From positions 1-19,581 of the forward strand of contig CAZADS010000079.1 of assembly GCA_964483985.1 (NCBI GenBank): a DNA stretch of 19,581 bases. Direction: 5' to 3'. The DNA is from CAZADS01 sp964483985 (GTDB lineage: Bacteria; Pseudomonadota; Alphaproteobacteria; Thalassobaculales; Thalassobaculaceae). A program made the translations under genes and the position numbers. The notes beneath the pieces were generated by a model, which searched no databases, was not told the origin of the DNA, and saw only the letters and a program-made list of their open reading frames with translations. The stretch's first letter is position 1; every line of letters starts with the position of its first letter. Below are positions 1 through 7,321 of this stretch, in pieces.

Positions 1-425
1 ACACAACTTGAATCCAAGGGAGTCAGGACTTGACCTGCTGCCGAGACACGTTCAGGAATCTCCAATCGATGAAAACGGCGCGCCAAAGGCTGAGGTCGCA
101 AACTTTGATAATCATAAAGATGTGGGCGAATTTGTCGTCCAATTTCCAGCACATCGCGAAAACCCTTGGTCGTAAGGAGACCTATGGACGGAGCTCGCCG
201 TTCCAGTAACATATTAAGGGCAACTGTTGTCCCATGACCTAGATACCTGATTTTAGAAACATCTATGCTGTGAAGGCTGATCAACTCTTTTAGGCCTTTT
301 TCAACTGCTTCAGATGGATCACTTGGGGTAGATGGAACTTTTTGGAAATGAAGTTTCCCAAAATCTTCATCAAAGAGTGCAAAATCGGTGAAAGTACCCC
401 CCACATCAATGCCAATTTTGTACAT
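1..425 (-). CDS. Hydantoinase/oxoprolinase subunit A, N-terminal part (cut by window edge)
   Basis: This frame is open from an ATG at 425 to the window edge, giving 141 codons with no stop. The product starts MYKIGIDVGGTFTDFALFD, the phosphate-binding loop of the hydantoinase A/oxoprolinase N-terminal domain (ASKHA fold). Further family motifs follow: HGTTVALNMLLERR near residues 64-77, LLTTKGFRDVLEIGRQ near 83-98, and IPERVSAAGQVLTPLD near 123-138. Full-length relatives are about 680-700 residues, so roughly one fifth is visible. The family performs ATP-dependent opening of cyclic amides such as 5-oxoproline, N-methylhydantoin or hydantoin derivatives, usually with a B subunit, which would lie beyond the left edge. 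The exact substrate cannot be told. It is the last visible gene of the minus-strand block that begins at 4862 and lies 115 bp after the FAD oxidoreductase. No strong ribosome binding site precedes the ATG. Confidence 0.93.
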   Translation of the reverse strand, partial: MYKIGIDVGGTFTDFALFDEDFGKLHFQKVPSTPSDPSEAVEKGLKELISLHSIDVSKIRYLGHGTTVALNMLLERRAPSIGLLTTKGFRDVLEIGRQIRPHLYDYQSLRPQPLARRFHRLEIPERVSAAGQVLTPLDSSC

Positions 426-540
426 TCAATTAGCCCAATCTATTTTTACAGGGCCTTTCAGCCATTGCGTATAGAGAAAACACAAGAATCCGTAGATTTA
501 TATGTGGCGATCCAATATTCAATATAATTAGTTTCATCAC

Positions 541-1926
541 CTAAAGCTGGCCACTTGTATCCCAGTCCTGAATTTGCTTCATATATTCTGCATTTGAAAA
601 TCGTGTTGGGTGAAAGAATTTTGCGTAGGCGGGCACGTTTTGGCCGGTTAGGTAACGTGCTATCAATTCCCCTGACGCACAGGAGGCCATGATCCCAAAA
701 CCAGAAAATGCCGAACAGATGTAAATCCCCTTTTTGCCCAACGGGCCAATCAAAGGCCGGTTGTCTGCTGTTTTTGTATAGTAACCGCCGTCTATATAGG
801 GTTTTGGCATTGGATCAAAATAGCGTTTTAATCCAGGGACCATAACTGCCATTCCCCGAAGAGTGATTTCCGGGAGATAAGGGTCCCATTCCAAGGGAAA
901 AACGGGCTCCTCAGAGATTTCACTATTGTAAGTCCAATACATTAATACTTGATTACCAGAACCTATAGGCCGACCATGCACACCCGACGGGAAAGTGCGA
1001 ATTAAGTACTCAGTTTCATTGGATTGTTCCAGAATTTTTCTTTCTGCGGCAGTCCATGGTAGCATTATCGGATCGGACCAAATGATTAGAGGTGCCGACC
1101 GAGGCAATATGCCGTAAATGTCCGGAACAGTGATCTTAATATGCTTCTCAACAAAAACAGGTAATTCAATACCAGTTACATTCGCAATGTGTTTCAGGTA
1201 TGGCCCCGGTGAGAGAATTAGCGCTTCCGAACGCACAGAATATGCCTTACCACCTATTTCTATACTGACCCCGTGCAGACGTCCAGTTGCCGTCTCTACT
1301 CCCAATAGTGTTCCTGACAAAAATTCCACGCCTCTCCGTTTACCTTCTTCAAGAAGATACATCCCCAATTGCTGTGCGCTCAATGAACCAGCACGTCGAA
1401 CATGTAAGATTGCCCTCGTTTCTGGATTAAGATATGGAAAATATTTAAAAATTAGAGGTCGGTTGGTAATTAAATCTGACCCGTCAAGGTCATTCCCGAA
1501 ACTGAATTTCGGGGACGTTAGATATTCTTTTTCCGAACCAATTCTTCGAAATTGTCCTGCTCCTAAATTCTGGGCATTTATAGCATCTTTTTCAAACTGG
1601 AAAATCATCTCTGATTTTGCTGTAGCGAACAAGTAACCATGTTGATTCAAAAGTAATCTATTACTGGATTTTCTCGCGTGCCCCTCCATCAATTCTATAC
1701 TGCGATTGACCAACGAAACCATAGCCCCGTCAGGACCCGGCCACCAATTCCGGTAGCATTCCGTAGATTTATCGCTCGTCAATGATAACGGAGCTCCTGA
1801 ATCAATAAGCAATATTTTTTTTAAACCAGCATCGGCCGCCGCATAAGCGGCAGCAATTCCCGCAATACCGGCACCACAAATGACAACTTCGTACTTACGA
1901 TCTAAAAGACTCTCTGACAAAACCAT
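541..1926 (-). CDS. DAO-family FAD-dependent oxidoreductase
   Basis: A flavin-dependent amine or amino acid oxidoreductase of the DAO fold, about 461 residues. The N-terminus has the dinucleotide-binding loop GAGIAG (residues 18-23) with the ribose-binding acid at Asp42 (LLIDSG), then the segment TSDKSTECYRNWWPG (50-64) typical of sarcosine or dimethylglycine dehydrogenase-like flavoproteins. The C-terminus carries TADNRPLIGP and then SAFSGFGIMASCASGELIA, the closing FAD-contact region of the family. There is no signal peptide or membrane segment, so it should be cytoplasmic. I chose the ATG at 1926; a TTG at 1947 would add seven residues but has no visible ribosome binding site. It lies between the aminotransferase and the hydantoinase A gene on the same strand. 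The likely role is oxidation of a secondary amine or imino acid made in the same pathway; the substrate is not determined. Confidence 0.88.
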   Translation of the reverse strand: MVLSESLLDRKYEVVICGAGIAGIAAAYAAADAGLKKILLIDSGAPLSLTSDKSTECYRNWWPGPDGAMVSLVNRSIELMEGHARKSSNRLLLNQHGYLFATAKSEMIFQFEKDAINAQNLGAGQFRRIGSEKEYLTSPKFSFGNDLDGSDLITNRPLIFKYFPYLNPETRAILHVRRAGSLSAQQLGMYLLEEGKRRGVEFLSGTLLGVETATGRLHGVSIEIGGKAYSVRSEALILSPGPYLKHIANVTGIELPVFVEKHIKITVPDIYGILPRSAPLIIWSDPIMLPWTAAERKILEQSNETEYLIRTFPSGVHGRPIGSGNQVLMYWTYNSEISEEPVFPLEWDPYLPEITLRGMAVMVPGLKRYFDPMPKPYIDGGYYTKTADNRPLIGPLGKKGIYICSAFSGFGIMASCASGELIARYLTGQNVPAYAKFFHPTRFSNAEYMKQIQDWDTSGQL

Positions 1927-2088
1927 CTCATCTCGATTAAATCCCAAATCTTAGCAAAAGCCCGACGATATCCTAGACAGAATTGCAACAAGGCGTGGGA
2001 GCCTCAGCTAAATAAAATCACTATCAACACCATAAGAGCACAAGCGATCATATTTCAGTGTTAATATAACCAACTATATCCTGTTTGT

Positions 2089-3471
2089 TCACAACTGATT
2101 CCTCGCGTCATTTGTAGCTAAAGAACTTGACGAAGAGATATTGGTTGGCACTGCTTCACCTCGAACAGCCCGGGTGATGGCTTCGTCTAGTCGACCTACA
2201 ATTTCGTCGATTTCCAATTCCGAAACGATGAGCGGTGGGCATATACGAATATAGTTTTTCACTGTTATGAGTACCAAGCCTTCCGCGAGCGCATGATAGC
2301 GGATAGCTTCGCACATTTCAGAGTCTGGCTCCTTCGAAACCCGATCTTTTACAATATCTATCAAACGGTATAGGCCGCGCCCTCGAACATCGCCGATACA
2401 ATCATATTTGTCTGAAAGCTCGGCAAGACGTTTTTCAAGCACTAATCCGGTTTTGTGAGCGTGTTCTGCCAAGTTATCACGCAAAACCACTTTAAGTTGT
2501 TTTAGGGCAACGGCAGCTGGAAGGGGATCTTGTGGATAGGTCCCAGACCAAGGTAATCCCCTAGAACCACGTATTTTTTCCGCAATTTCAGGTGTAGTCA
2601 CCGTACCGCAAAATGCGAAACCCGCTGATAAACCCTTTCCAAACGTCAGTATATCTGGGGACACGTCGTAAGCCTCAAAACCCCAAAAAGTACCGAGCCT
2701 AGCCGGCGCCAATTGGCATTCATCAAAGATGAGGAGCGCTTCCCAACGGTTTGCAATTTCCCGAATTCCAGTCAGCCAGCGATTAGATGGTACAATCATT
2801 CCACCTGGAACTGCAATCGGCTCTAACATTAACGCAGCTATTTCTTGTGACGTGGTATATTCGATTAATTCCTCTGTCATGCGAAGGCTAATCGCGTCCC
2901 ATATTTCCGGATCTTCCTCGGGCGCTCTATAATAAAAAGCCGGGATTATACAGTTTGAGCGCGCAGGAATTGAAAGTGGACCAAGGCCACGTCGTCGCGC
3001 GCCACCAACTGAAGTCATAGACTCTGCCGCCAAAGAACCCCCATGCAGGCCTCGAACCATAGAGCAAATATCAAATCCACCAGTTGCGCCAAGAGCCATG
3101 CGCATAGCGATCTCATTGGCTTCCGAACCGGTAACCGCAAAGTTCGTCATTTTCAACTCACCTGGAAGGGTAGTCGCTAACAATTCTGCAAACTCGACAG
3201 CCCACGGGTTAGTGTACCAAGAAGATTGATGCACAAAACGATCAGCCATCTCTTTGATGGTTTCCACCAGTTCGGGATGACCATGACCAAGGGTTAAACT
3301 CATCATTCCAGAACTTAGGTCATAATATACGTTGCCATCAATATCGATAAGCCGTACACCCTCCCCTCGGTCAAAAATAATGCGTGGCTCAAAACGCCAG
3401 CCCAGCACATATTCTTCATCCCGCGCCATAAGGTCACGGTGCCGATTTGAAAAATCAAAAATATCGTTCAC
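2089..3471 (-). CDS. Class III PLP-dependent aminotransferase, dialkylglycine decarboxylase-like
   Basis: A 460-residue fold-type I PLP enzyme of the class III aminotransferase family. The PLP lysine is K279 in LTFGKGLSAG. D250 (LIFDECQ) should hold the pyridine nitrogen, and GSEANE (115-120) lies at the phosphate site. The C-terminal half closely tracks 2,2-dialkylglycine decarboxylase: DPLPAAVALKQL (315-326), CIGDVRGRGL (358-367), IVKDRVSKEP (373-382), and an RICPPL stretch placing R409 as carboxylate-binding arginine. By my recollection of that enzyme, its decarboxylation residue Gln52 aligns with Met56 here (LSSGMMS) and Trp138 with Leu142, so plain transamination is more likely than decarboxylation. 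The start is a GTG with AGGGGG about seven bases upstream. The gene lies in the minus-strand block after the small ORF and 162 bp before the flavoprotein start, which suggests an amine intermediate shared with it. Confidence 0.9.
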   Translation of the reverse strand: MNDIFDFSNRHRDLMARDEEYVLGWRFEPRIIFDRGEGVRLIDIDGNVYYDLSSGMMSLTLGHGHPELVETIKEMADRFVHQSSWYTNPWAVEFAELLATTLPGELKMTNFAVTGSEANEIAMRMALGATGGFDICSMVRGLHGGSLAAESMTSVGGARRRGLGPLSIPARSNCIIPAFYYRAPEEDPEIWDAISLRMTEELIEYTTSQEIAALMLEPIAVPGGMIVPSNRWLTGIREIANRWEALLIFDECQLAPARLGTFWGFEAYDVSPDILTFGKGLSAGFAFCGTVTTPEIAEKIRGSRGLPWSGTYPQDPLPAAVALKQLKVVLRDNLAEHAHKTGLVLEKRLAELSDKYDCIGDVRGRGLYRLIDIVKDRVSKEPDSEMCEAIRYHALAEGLVLITVKNYIRICPPLIVSELEIDEIVGRLDEAITRAVRGEAVPTNISSSSSLATNDARNQL

Positions 3472-3528
3472 GAGGTACCCCCTAAGAAATTTAGATTTTT
3501 ATATTTATTAAAACAACAAGGAATAATA

Positions 3529-3714
3529 TTAAATATTCTTTAGATACCTATCCAGAAGATTTATCCTAATAATCTTTGCATTATATTCATTCGGGATCCG
3601 TTCTTGGGCTGCCAATGGGACACACGTCATAAAAACGGCGACAACCAGACCATCGTCTGATAACTGAGATGCTTCAATGACGTCGAACACCATCCCTTCC
3701 AATAAAAATTTCAA
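3529..3714 (-). CDS. Small hypothetical protein
   Basis: A 61-codon frame between the racemase-like gene and the aminotransferase, on their strand. The peptide starts MKFLLEGMVFDVIEASQL and ends NLLDRYLKNI. The centre (GLVVAVFMTCVPLA) is hydrophobic but short for a membrane helix. The frame would start at a TTG with GGGGGA a few bases upstream; an ATG at 3693 is the alternative but has GGAAGGG directly against it. Codon use looks like its neighbours, and the frame fills a gap that would otherwise be 359 bp inside an apparent operon. I do not recognise a family. It may be a genuine small gene or the tail of a lost one. Confidence 0.4.
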   Translation of the reverse strand: MKFLLEGMVFDVIEASQLSDDGLVVAVFMTCVPLAAQERIPNEYNAKIIRINLLDRYLKNI

Positions 3715-3830
3715 GAATCCCCCGATTGACGTTAGGAATAGCCAGCATCTAAATCCTATATTCCAAGCGACCGTGCATCCAAGTCATTAAAAGAAAATGC
3801 TTTTGTTGTCGGGGTATAACTTCCGCTGTT

Positions 3831-4862
3831 TTAATTACTATCCGGCCATGTATCGCTTAACCGATAGCCTTGTGGCCACGGATCATCTGGATCAAGCATT
3901 AAGGTCCGCTTGCCGCTAACCCAAGCACTACCAGTGAGAGATGGTATGATAGCATCCCGGTCTCCAAGTTTAGTTATGTTCTCTATTTTACAATCAAACG
4001 TTGAACCAATAAGAGATTCCCCAATAAATTGTTCCCCGATTTTCAATTCACCCTGCGAGTGCAAAATCGCCATTCGGGCGCTACATCCTGTTCCACAGGG
4101 GGACCTATCAATTTTACCAGGTCGTATCGCCACTGCATTACGTCCGTATTTTACTCCATCTCTAAGTTCCACCGGAAGGGTTATTTGACAAAATGAGATA
4201 TGGTTCCAATCAGGTATCGTAGGATGCTCAAATCCAAGTTGATCGTTTGCCGCAGCAGTGATCAACATCCCAATCGCAGCAATATCCCTCGCTTCATCTG
4301 GTAAAAGGGAAAAACCAAGCAAAGCGGCATCTATCAAAACAAAACTATCTCCGCCAAAAGCTGTATTTACTAATAATGTACCCAAGCCCGGAACTTCCAG
4401 TGGTTCATCCATTTTGTCAGTGAAGGACGGAAGGTTACGCAACCTTATCGACATAGCCTTTCCATTTCGGCAACTAGCAACTACTTTAACCAAGCCACCG
4501 GGCGCCTCTAAAGTCAAATGGGTCTCAGGCTCTGCTATTGGAAACATTCCCGTTTCTAACAGGACTGTAGCGACGCAAATTGAGTTCGATCCGGACATTG
4601 GAGGAGTGTCGGCAGGTTCCATAATGATAAAAGCGGCATCTGCATGTTTATTCTTTGGCGGCACCAGCAAATTTACGTGCCGAAAGACTCCACCACGAGG
4701 TTCATTCAATACAAAGTTACGCAAGGTTTGATTAGAAGCAATATAGCGAGATTGGTCCCATACAGTATTCCCTGGAGGAGGCTCAACACCCCCAACTATT
4801 ACGTCACCGACTTCCCCCTCTGCATGACATTCGATAATCTGTATTGGTGATTTTTTGAGCAT
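3831..4862 (-). CDS. Proline racemase-family enzyme, Ser/Cys type (hydroxyproline dehydratase or epimerase candidate)
   Basis: A 343-residue protein of the proline racemase superfamily, cytoplasmic, normal length. Numbering here counts from a TTG two codons upstream. The first catalytic motif is PPMSGSNSICVATVLLE, with Ser92 where proline racemase has Cys. The second is DRSPCGTGCSARMA, with Cys258 retained. Other family marks are GDSFVLID (173-180) and the early ECHAEGE (13-19). Superfamily members carry Cys/Cys (proline racemase, 4-hydroxyproline epimerase), Cys/Thr (trans-3-hydroxyproline dehydratase) or Ser/Cys pairs, so this one is of the third kind and its reaction cannot be set from sequence alone. 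I chose the ATG at 4862 because the TTG at 4868 is weaker. A TATAAT-like box lies only a few bases upstream of the ATG, so a very short leader is possible. It is the first gene of the minus-strand block and is divergent from the amidase. Confidence 0.9.
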   Translation of the reverse strand: MLKKSPIQIIECHAEGEVGDVIVGGVEPPPGNTVWDQSRYIASNQTLRNFVLNEPRGGVFRHVNLLVPPKNKHADAAFIIMEPADTPPMSGSNSICVATVLLETGMFPIAEPETHLTLEAPGGLVKVVASCRNGKAMSIRLRNLPSFTDKMDEPLEVPGLGTLLVNTAFGGDSFVLIDAALLGFSLLPDEARDIAAIGMLITAAANDQLGFEHPTIPDWNHISFCQITLPVELRDGVKYGRNAVAIRPGKIDRSPCGTGCSARMAILHSQGELKIGEQFIGESLIGSTFDCKIENITKLGDRDAIIPSLTGSAWVSGKRTLMLDPDDPWPQGYRLSDTWPDSN

Positions 4863-5138
4863 TCTCAATTATATACCAGTCAACCAATTTATTCTTTGCC
4901 AATAAATATGGTACCCTTAATTATTGTGAATATAACAGTGCCGAAAATTCCGAACAAAATCTAGACCCACCTAAACTGTGTGTAATAATTGAATACATTC
5001 CTATCCAAAGTTGGTCCATTTTATTGCCATAATCTATCACCTCTCGAACGAATAAAGGAACGTGTTCATGTGCAGTAATGCTGTGAAACTGATTTTTATC
5101 AAACCTGACTATAGCTTTAAATTCCGGAAATACCGCCA

Positions 5139-6323
5139 GTGAAAGCCGCCGACAACCTTAAAACAGATGCTTTCCTACCGGGCGAGCGGATTGAACTTGC
5201 GGGAAAACTCGGGGGACCGTTAACGGGGTTATCTTTCGGTGCTAAAGATTTATTCGATATTGCAGGCCATGCGACAGGCGGCGGTAATCCATTCTGGCCT
5301 CGTAAGCAATCGTTACCCACCTGTCATGCATGGGCGGTGCAAACCTTACTCGATAATGGTGCAAATTTAGCTGGCAAAACTATCACCGACGAAATCTCAC
5401 TCGGTATTCTAGGGGAAAATGTTTTTTTCGGCACTCCGTTTAACACTGCCGCGCCAGGCCATGTGCCTGGAGGCTCTTCCTCAGGTTCGGCTGCCGCAGT
5501 CGCAAGTGGGATGGTTGACACAGCGATTGGGACAGACACCGGAGGTTCAGTGCGGGTGCCTGCGAGTTTTTGTAATCTCTACGGCATCCGACCTACTCAT
5601 GGTCGACTTCCATTGGATGGAATGATGGCTCAAGCACCTAGTTCCGACACTACCGGTTGGTTCACGCGTGATGCAGCCACTTTGGTGAAAGTATCTGAAG
5701 CTATGTTTTCCGATCATGGGGGATCCCTGCCTTCTAAACTCATAATAGCGACCGATGCTTTTGGGTTTTCCGATCCAGACACTCAAATAGCGCTATTGAC
5801 AGTACTGAATCGCGTTCGGAAAGTCGTTGACGATGTAGTGGAAGAAGTGATGTCTCCACCAGGCTTGTCAGTCTGGGGACGAGCACAAAGAACACTTCAA
5901 CCCGCTGAAGCCTGGGAAACCTTCCGTGATTGGATTAATTATGAAAACCCACCCCTTGCTTTTAATGTCGCCAGAGGCTTGATTTTGGGATCAATGATTA
6001 GTGATGAAGATCGAAAATCGGCAACCTTGATACGCCGTGAAGCCCGCGCTCGGCTAATTTCCCTATTGCCACCTGGTAGTGTCATGGCAATACCAACGAC
6101 TCCCTTCCCCGCTCCAGAAACCGGCTTGCCTTTAAATGAGCAAAATGAACTTCGAGAACAAATTCTTTGTCTCTGCGCTCATGGTGGCCTGACAGGGTTA
6201 CCACAGATTAGTATCCCGGGATCATTTGTAAAAGATGGCCGGCCTGTCGGTTTATCATTAATAACAGGACCTAACTCGGATATGGATTTAATTCGACTAG
6301 CGGAAGCAATGGAGTCGCTATAA
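5139..6323 (+). CDS. Amidase-signature family hydrolase
   Basis: A 394-residue amidase of the Ser-cisSer-Lys family, at the short end for the family. The catalytic Lys is K36 in LSFGAKDLFD. The cis-Ser is in GGSSSGSAAA (111-120, S113 or S114). The nucleophile is S137 in GTDTGGSVRVPASF. It hydrolyses an amide or carbamoyl bond in the cytoplasm; related enzymes include indoleacetamide and allophanate-type hydrolases and AtzE/HpxY. The start is a GTG and only a weak GGAAA precedes it; no in-frame ATG, GTG or TTG lies just upstream. Its stop codon overlaps the ATG of the AtzH/HpxZ-like gene in TAATG, pointing to coupled translation. That partner suggests a ureido- or carboxyamide-type substrate, as in cyanurate or oxalurate breakdown. 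There is no visible AtzG-like GatC homologue next to it. Confidence 0.92.
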   Translation: MKAADNLKTDAFLPGERIELAGKLGGPLTGLSFGAKDLFDIAGHATGGGNPFWPRKQSLPTCHAWAVQTLLDNGANLAGKTITDEISLGILGENVFFGTPFNTAAPGHVPGGSSSGSAAAVASGMVDTAIGTDTGGSVRVPASFCNLYGIRPTHGRLPLDGMMAQAPSSDTTGWFTRDAATLVKVSEAMFSDHGGSLPSKLIIATDAFGFSDPDTQIALLTVLNRVRKVVDDVVEEVMSPPGLSVWGRAQRTLQPAEAWETFRDWINYENPPLAFNVARGLILGSMISDEDRKSATLIRREARARLISLLPPGSVMAIPTTPFPAPETGLPLNEQNELREQILCLCAHGGLTGLPQISIPGSFVKDGRPVGLSLITGPNSDMDLIRLAEAMESL

Positions 6324-6727
6324 TGACCAACTTCACACCAAATATTCCATGCGTCGTTGAAGAAATTCGGGAATGTTTTGAAGCATACGAACAAGCTTTG
6401 ATTGATAAAAACGTAGATATTCTTGATAACACTTTTTGGCATTCTCCGTTCACGATTCGTCTGGCAATGCACGAGCACGGTTATGGTTTTGAAGAAATTC
6501 ATGCCCATAGAATCGCACGACCACCAGGTCCAGGCATTAAAGAGAAGCGACTACGGCTCGATATTCTAACACTTGGCTATAATTTTGCTTCGGTCAATTT
6601 AGTTTTCAAAGTGCGGGGCAAAGATCTTATAGGGCGTCAATCGCAGACTTTCGTAAAGTTTCCAGCAAACGGCTGGAAAGTCGTCAGCGCCCATGTATCA
6701 ACCACGGATGGCTCCAAACTCTGGTAA
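6323..6727 (+). CDS. AtzH/HpxZ-like protein (DUF3225, NTF2-like fold)
   Basis: A 134-residue cone-shaped NTF2/SnoaL-like protein of the AtzH/HpxZ family. Visible family marks are FEAYEQALIDKNVDILDNTFW near residues 19-39, HRIARPPGPG (62-71), the SQTFVKF strand near 106-112 and WKVVSAHVS near 117-125. Family members sit beside amidases in cyanuric acid (atzH next to atzE) and oxalurate (hpxZ next to hpxY) pathways, where AtzH has been described as acting on a small carboxylated urea intermediate. Here too it follows an amidase and shares the bases TAATG with it. HpxZ-like function on a related ureide is inference; the substrate is open. No terminator hairpin is evident after its stop. Confidence 0.85.
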   Translation: MTNFTPNIPCVVEEIRECFEAYEQALIDKNVDILDNTFWHSPFTIRLAMHEHGYGFEEIHAHRIARPPGPGIKEKRLRLDILTLGYNFASVNLVFKVRGKDLIGRQSQTFVKFPANGWKVVSAHVSTTDGSKLW

Positions 6728-6990
6728 CAGATGGAGTCTTACCTCAAATAATTGTCAAATCCTAAACACCCCTATTTATCAATTTGATAGTAAGTGGACA
6801 TCGTTCTTCGAAGTTTATAAATTCGTCGTGCTTAAGCCTCTTGACCATTTTTTAGGCAATTCTTGCTAACTTGTCGAACTTCTCAGGTTTAGTTTCCACC
6901 AGCAAACTATGTTTTTCAGCTCCTGCTATTAATATAGGGTAACCATTTGTTATCTAAATGTGGTTTTACCGAGAACGTCAAAGTCTAACT

Positions 6991-7320
6991 TTAAATCTTT
7001 TTACGCGACAAACTTGGTATTTGGAGTTCCATTAAAGGCGCATGCTGCTGAGCGCCATACACGTCACTATCTCCAGGTGATCCTGACGGGATAGCGCGCG
7101 GTAATGTAATTTTAATGGCAAGTGCGACATCGAATGGAGTTATCTCCACTTGATTGTCGCTAACGTTATAAAGCGAGCTTATGGTTCGGGGGTTTAGCAC
7201 ACCAGAGTCGCAAACCCGCTGATAAGCATCCTCATTATCAAACATAACGTCGAGCGTTAGTAATAACGCACCAGCATTTTTGGATCGTATAACTTTTGCA
7301 ATTTCTTGCAGTTTGGTCAT
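6991..7320 (-). CDS. DUF4387 domain protein
   Basis: A 109-residue protein of the DUF4387 family. Diagnostic stretches are IRSKNAGALLLTLDVMF (11-27), FDVALAIKITLPR (63-75) and SGSPGDSDVYGAQQHAPL (79-96). The family nearly always accompanies AtuA/DUF1446 proteins, and here the ATG follows the AtuA-like stop codon after a single base (TAA-A-ATG), so the two are translated together and probably form one complex. Biochemical function is unknown; the association with acyclic terpene utilisation comes from the AtuA name rather than from proven activity. Confidence 0.9.
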   Translation of the reverse strand: MTKLQEIAKVIRSKNAGALLLTLDVMFDNEDAYQRVCDSGVLNPRTISSLYNVSDNQVEITPFDVALAIKITLPRAIPSGSPGDSDVYGAQQHAPLMELQIPSLSRKKI

Positions 7321-7321
7321 T

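Noticed and set aside
1118..1636. 172-codon frame on the plus strand inside the FAD oxidoreductase gene
   Set aside because: Antisense to a well-supported DAO flavoprotein; no domain features of its own.
4258..4731. 157-codon frame on the plus strand inside the racemase-like gene
   Set aside because: Antisense shadow of a gene with clear catalytic motifs; no recognisable family.
4863..4885. TATAAT box right before the racemase-like ATG as a promoter for a leaderless mRNA
   Set aside because: No matching -35 element at 16-18 bases; in AT-rich DNA the hexamer alone is weak evidence.
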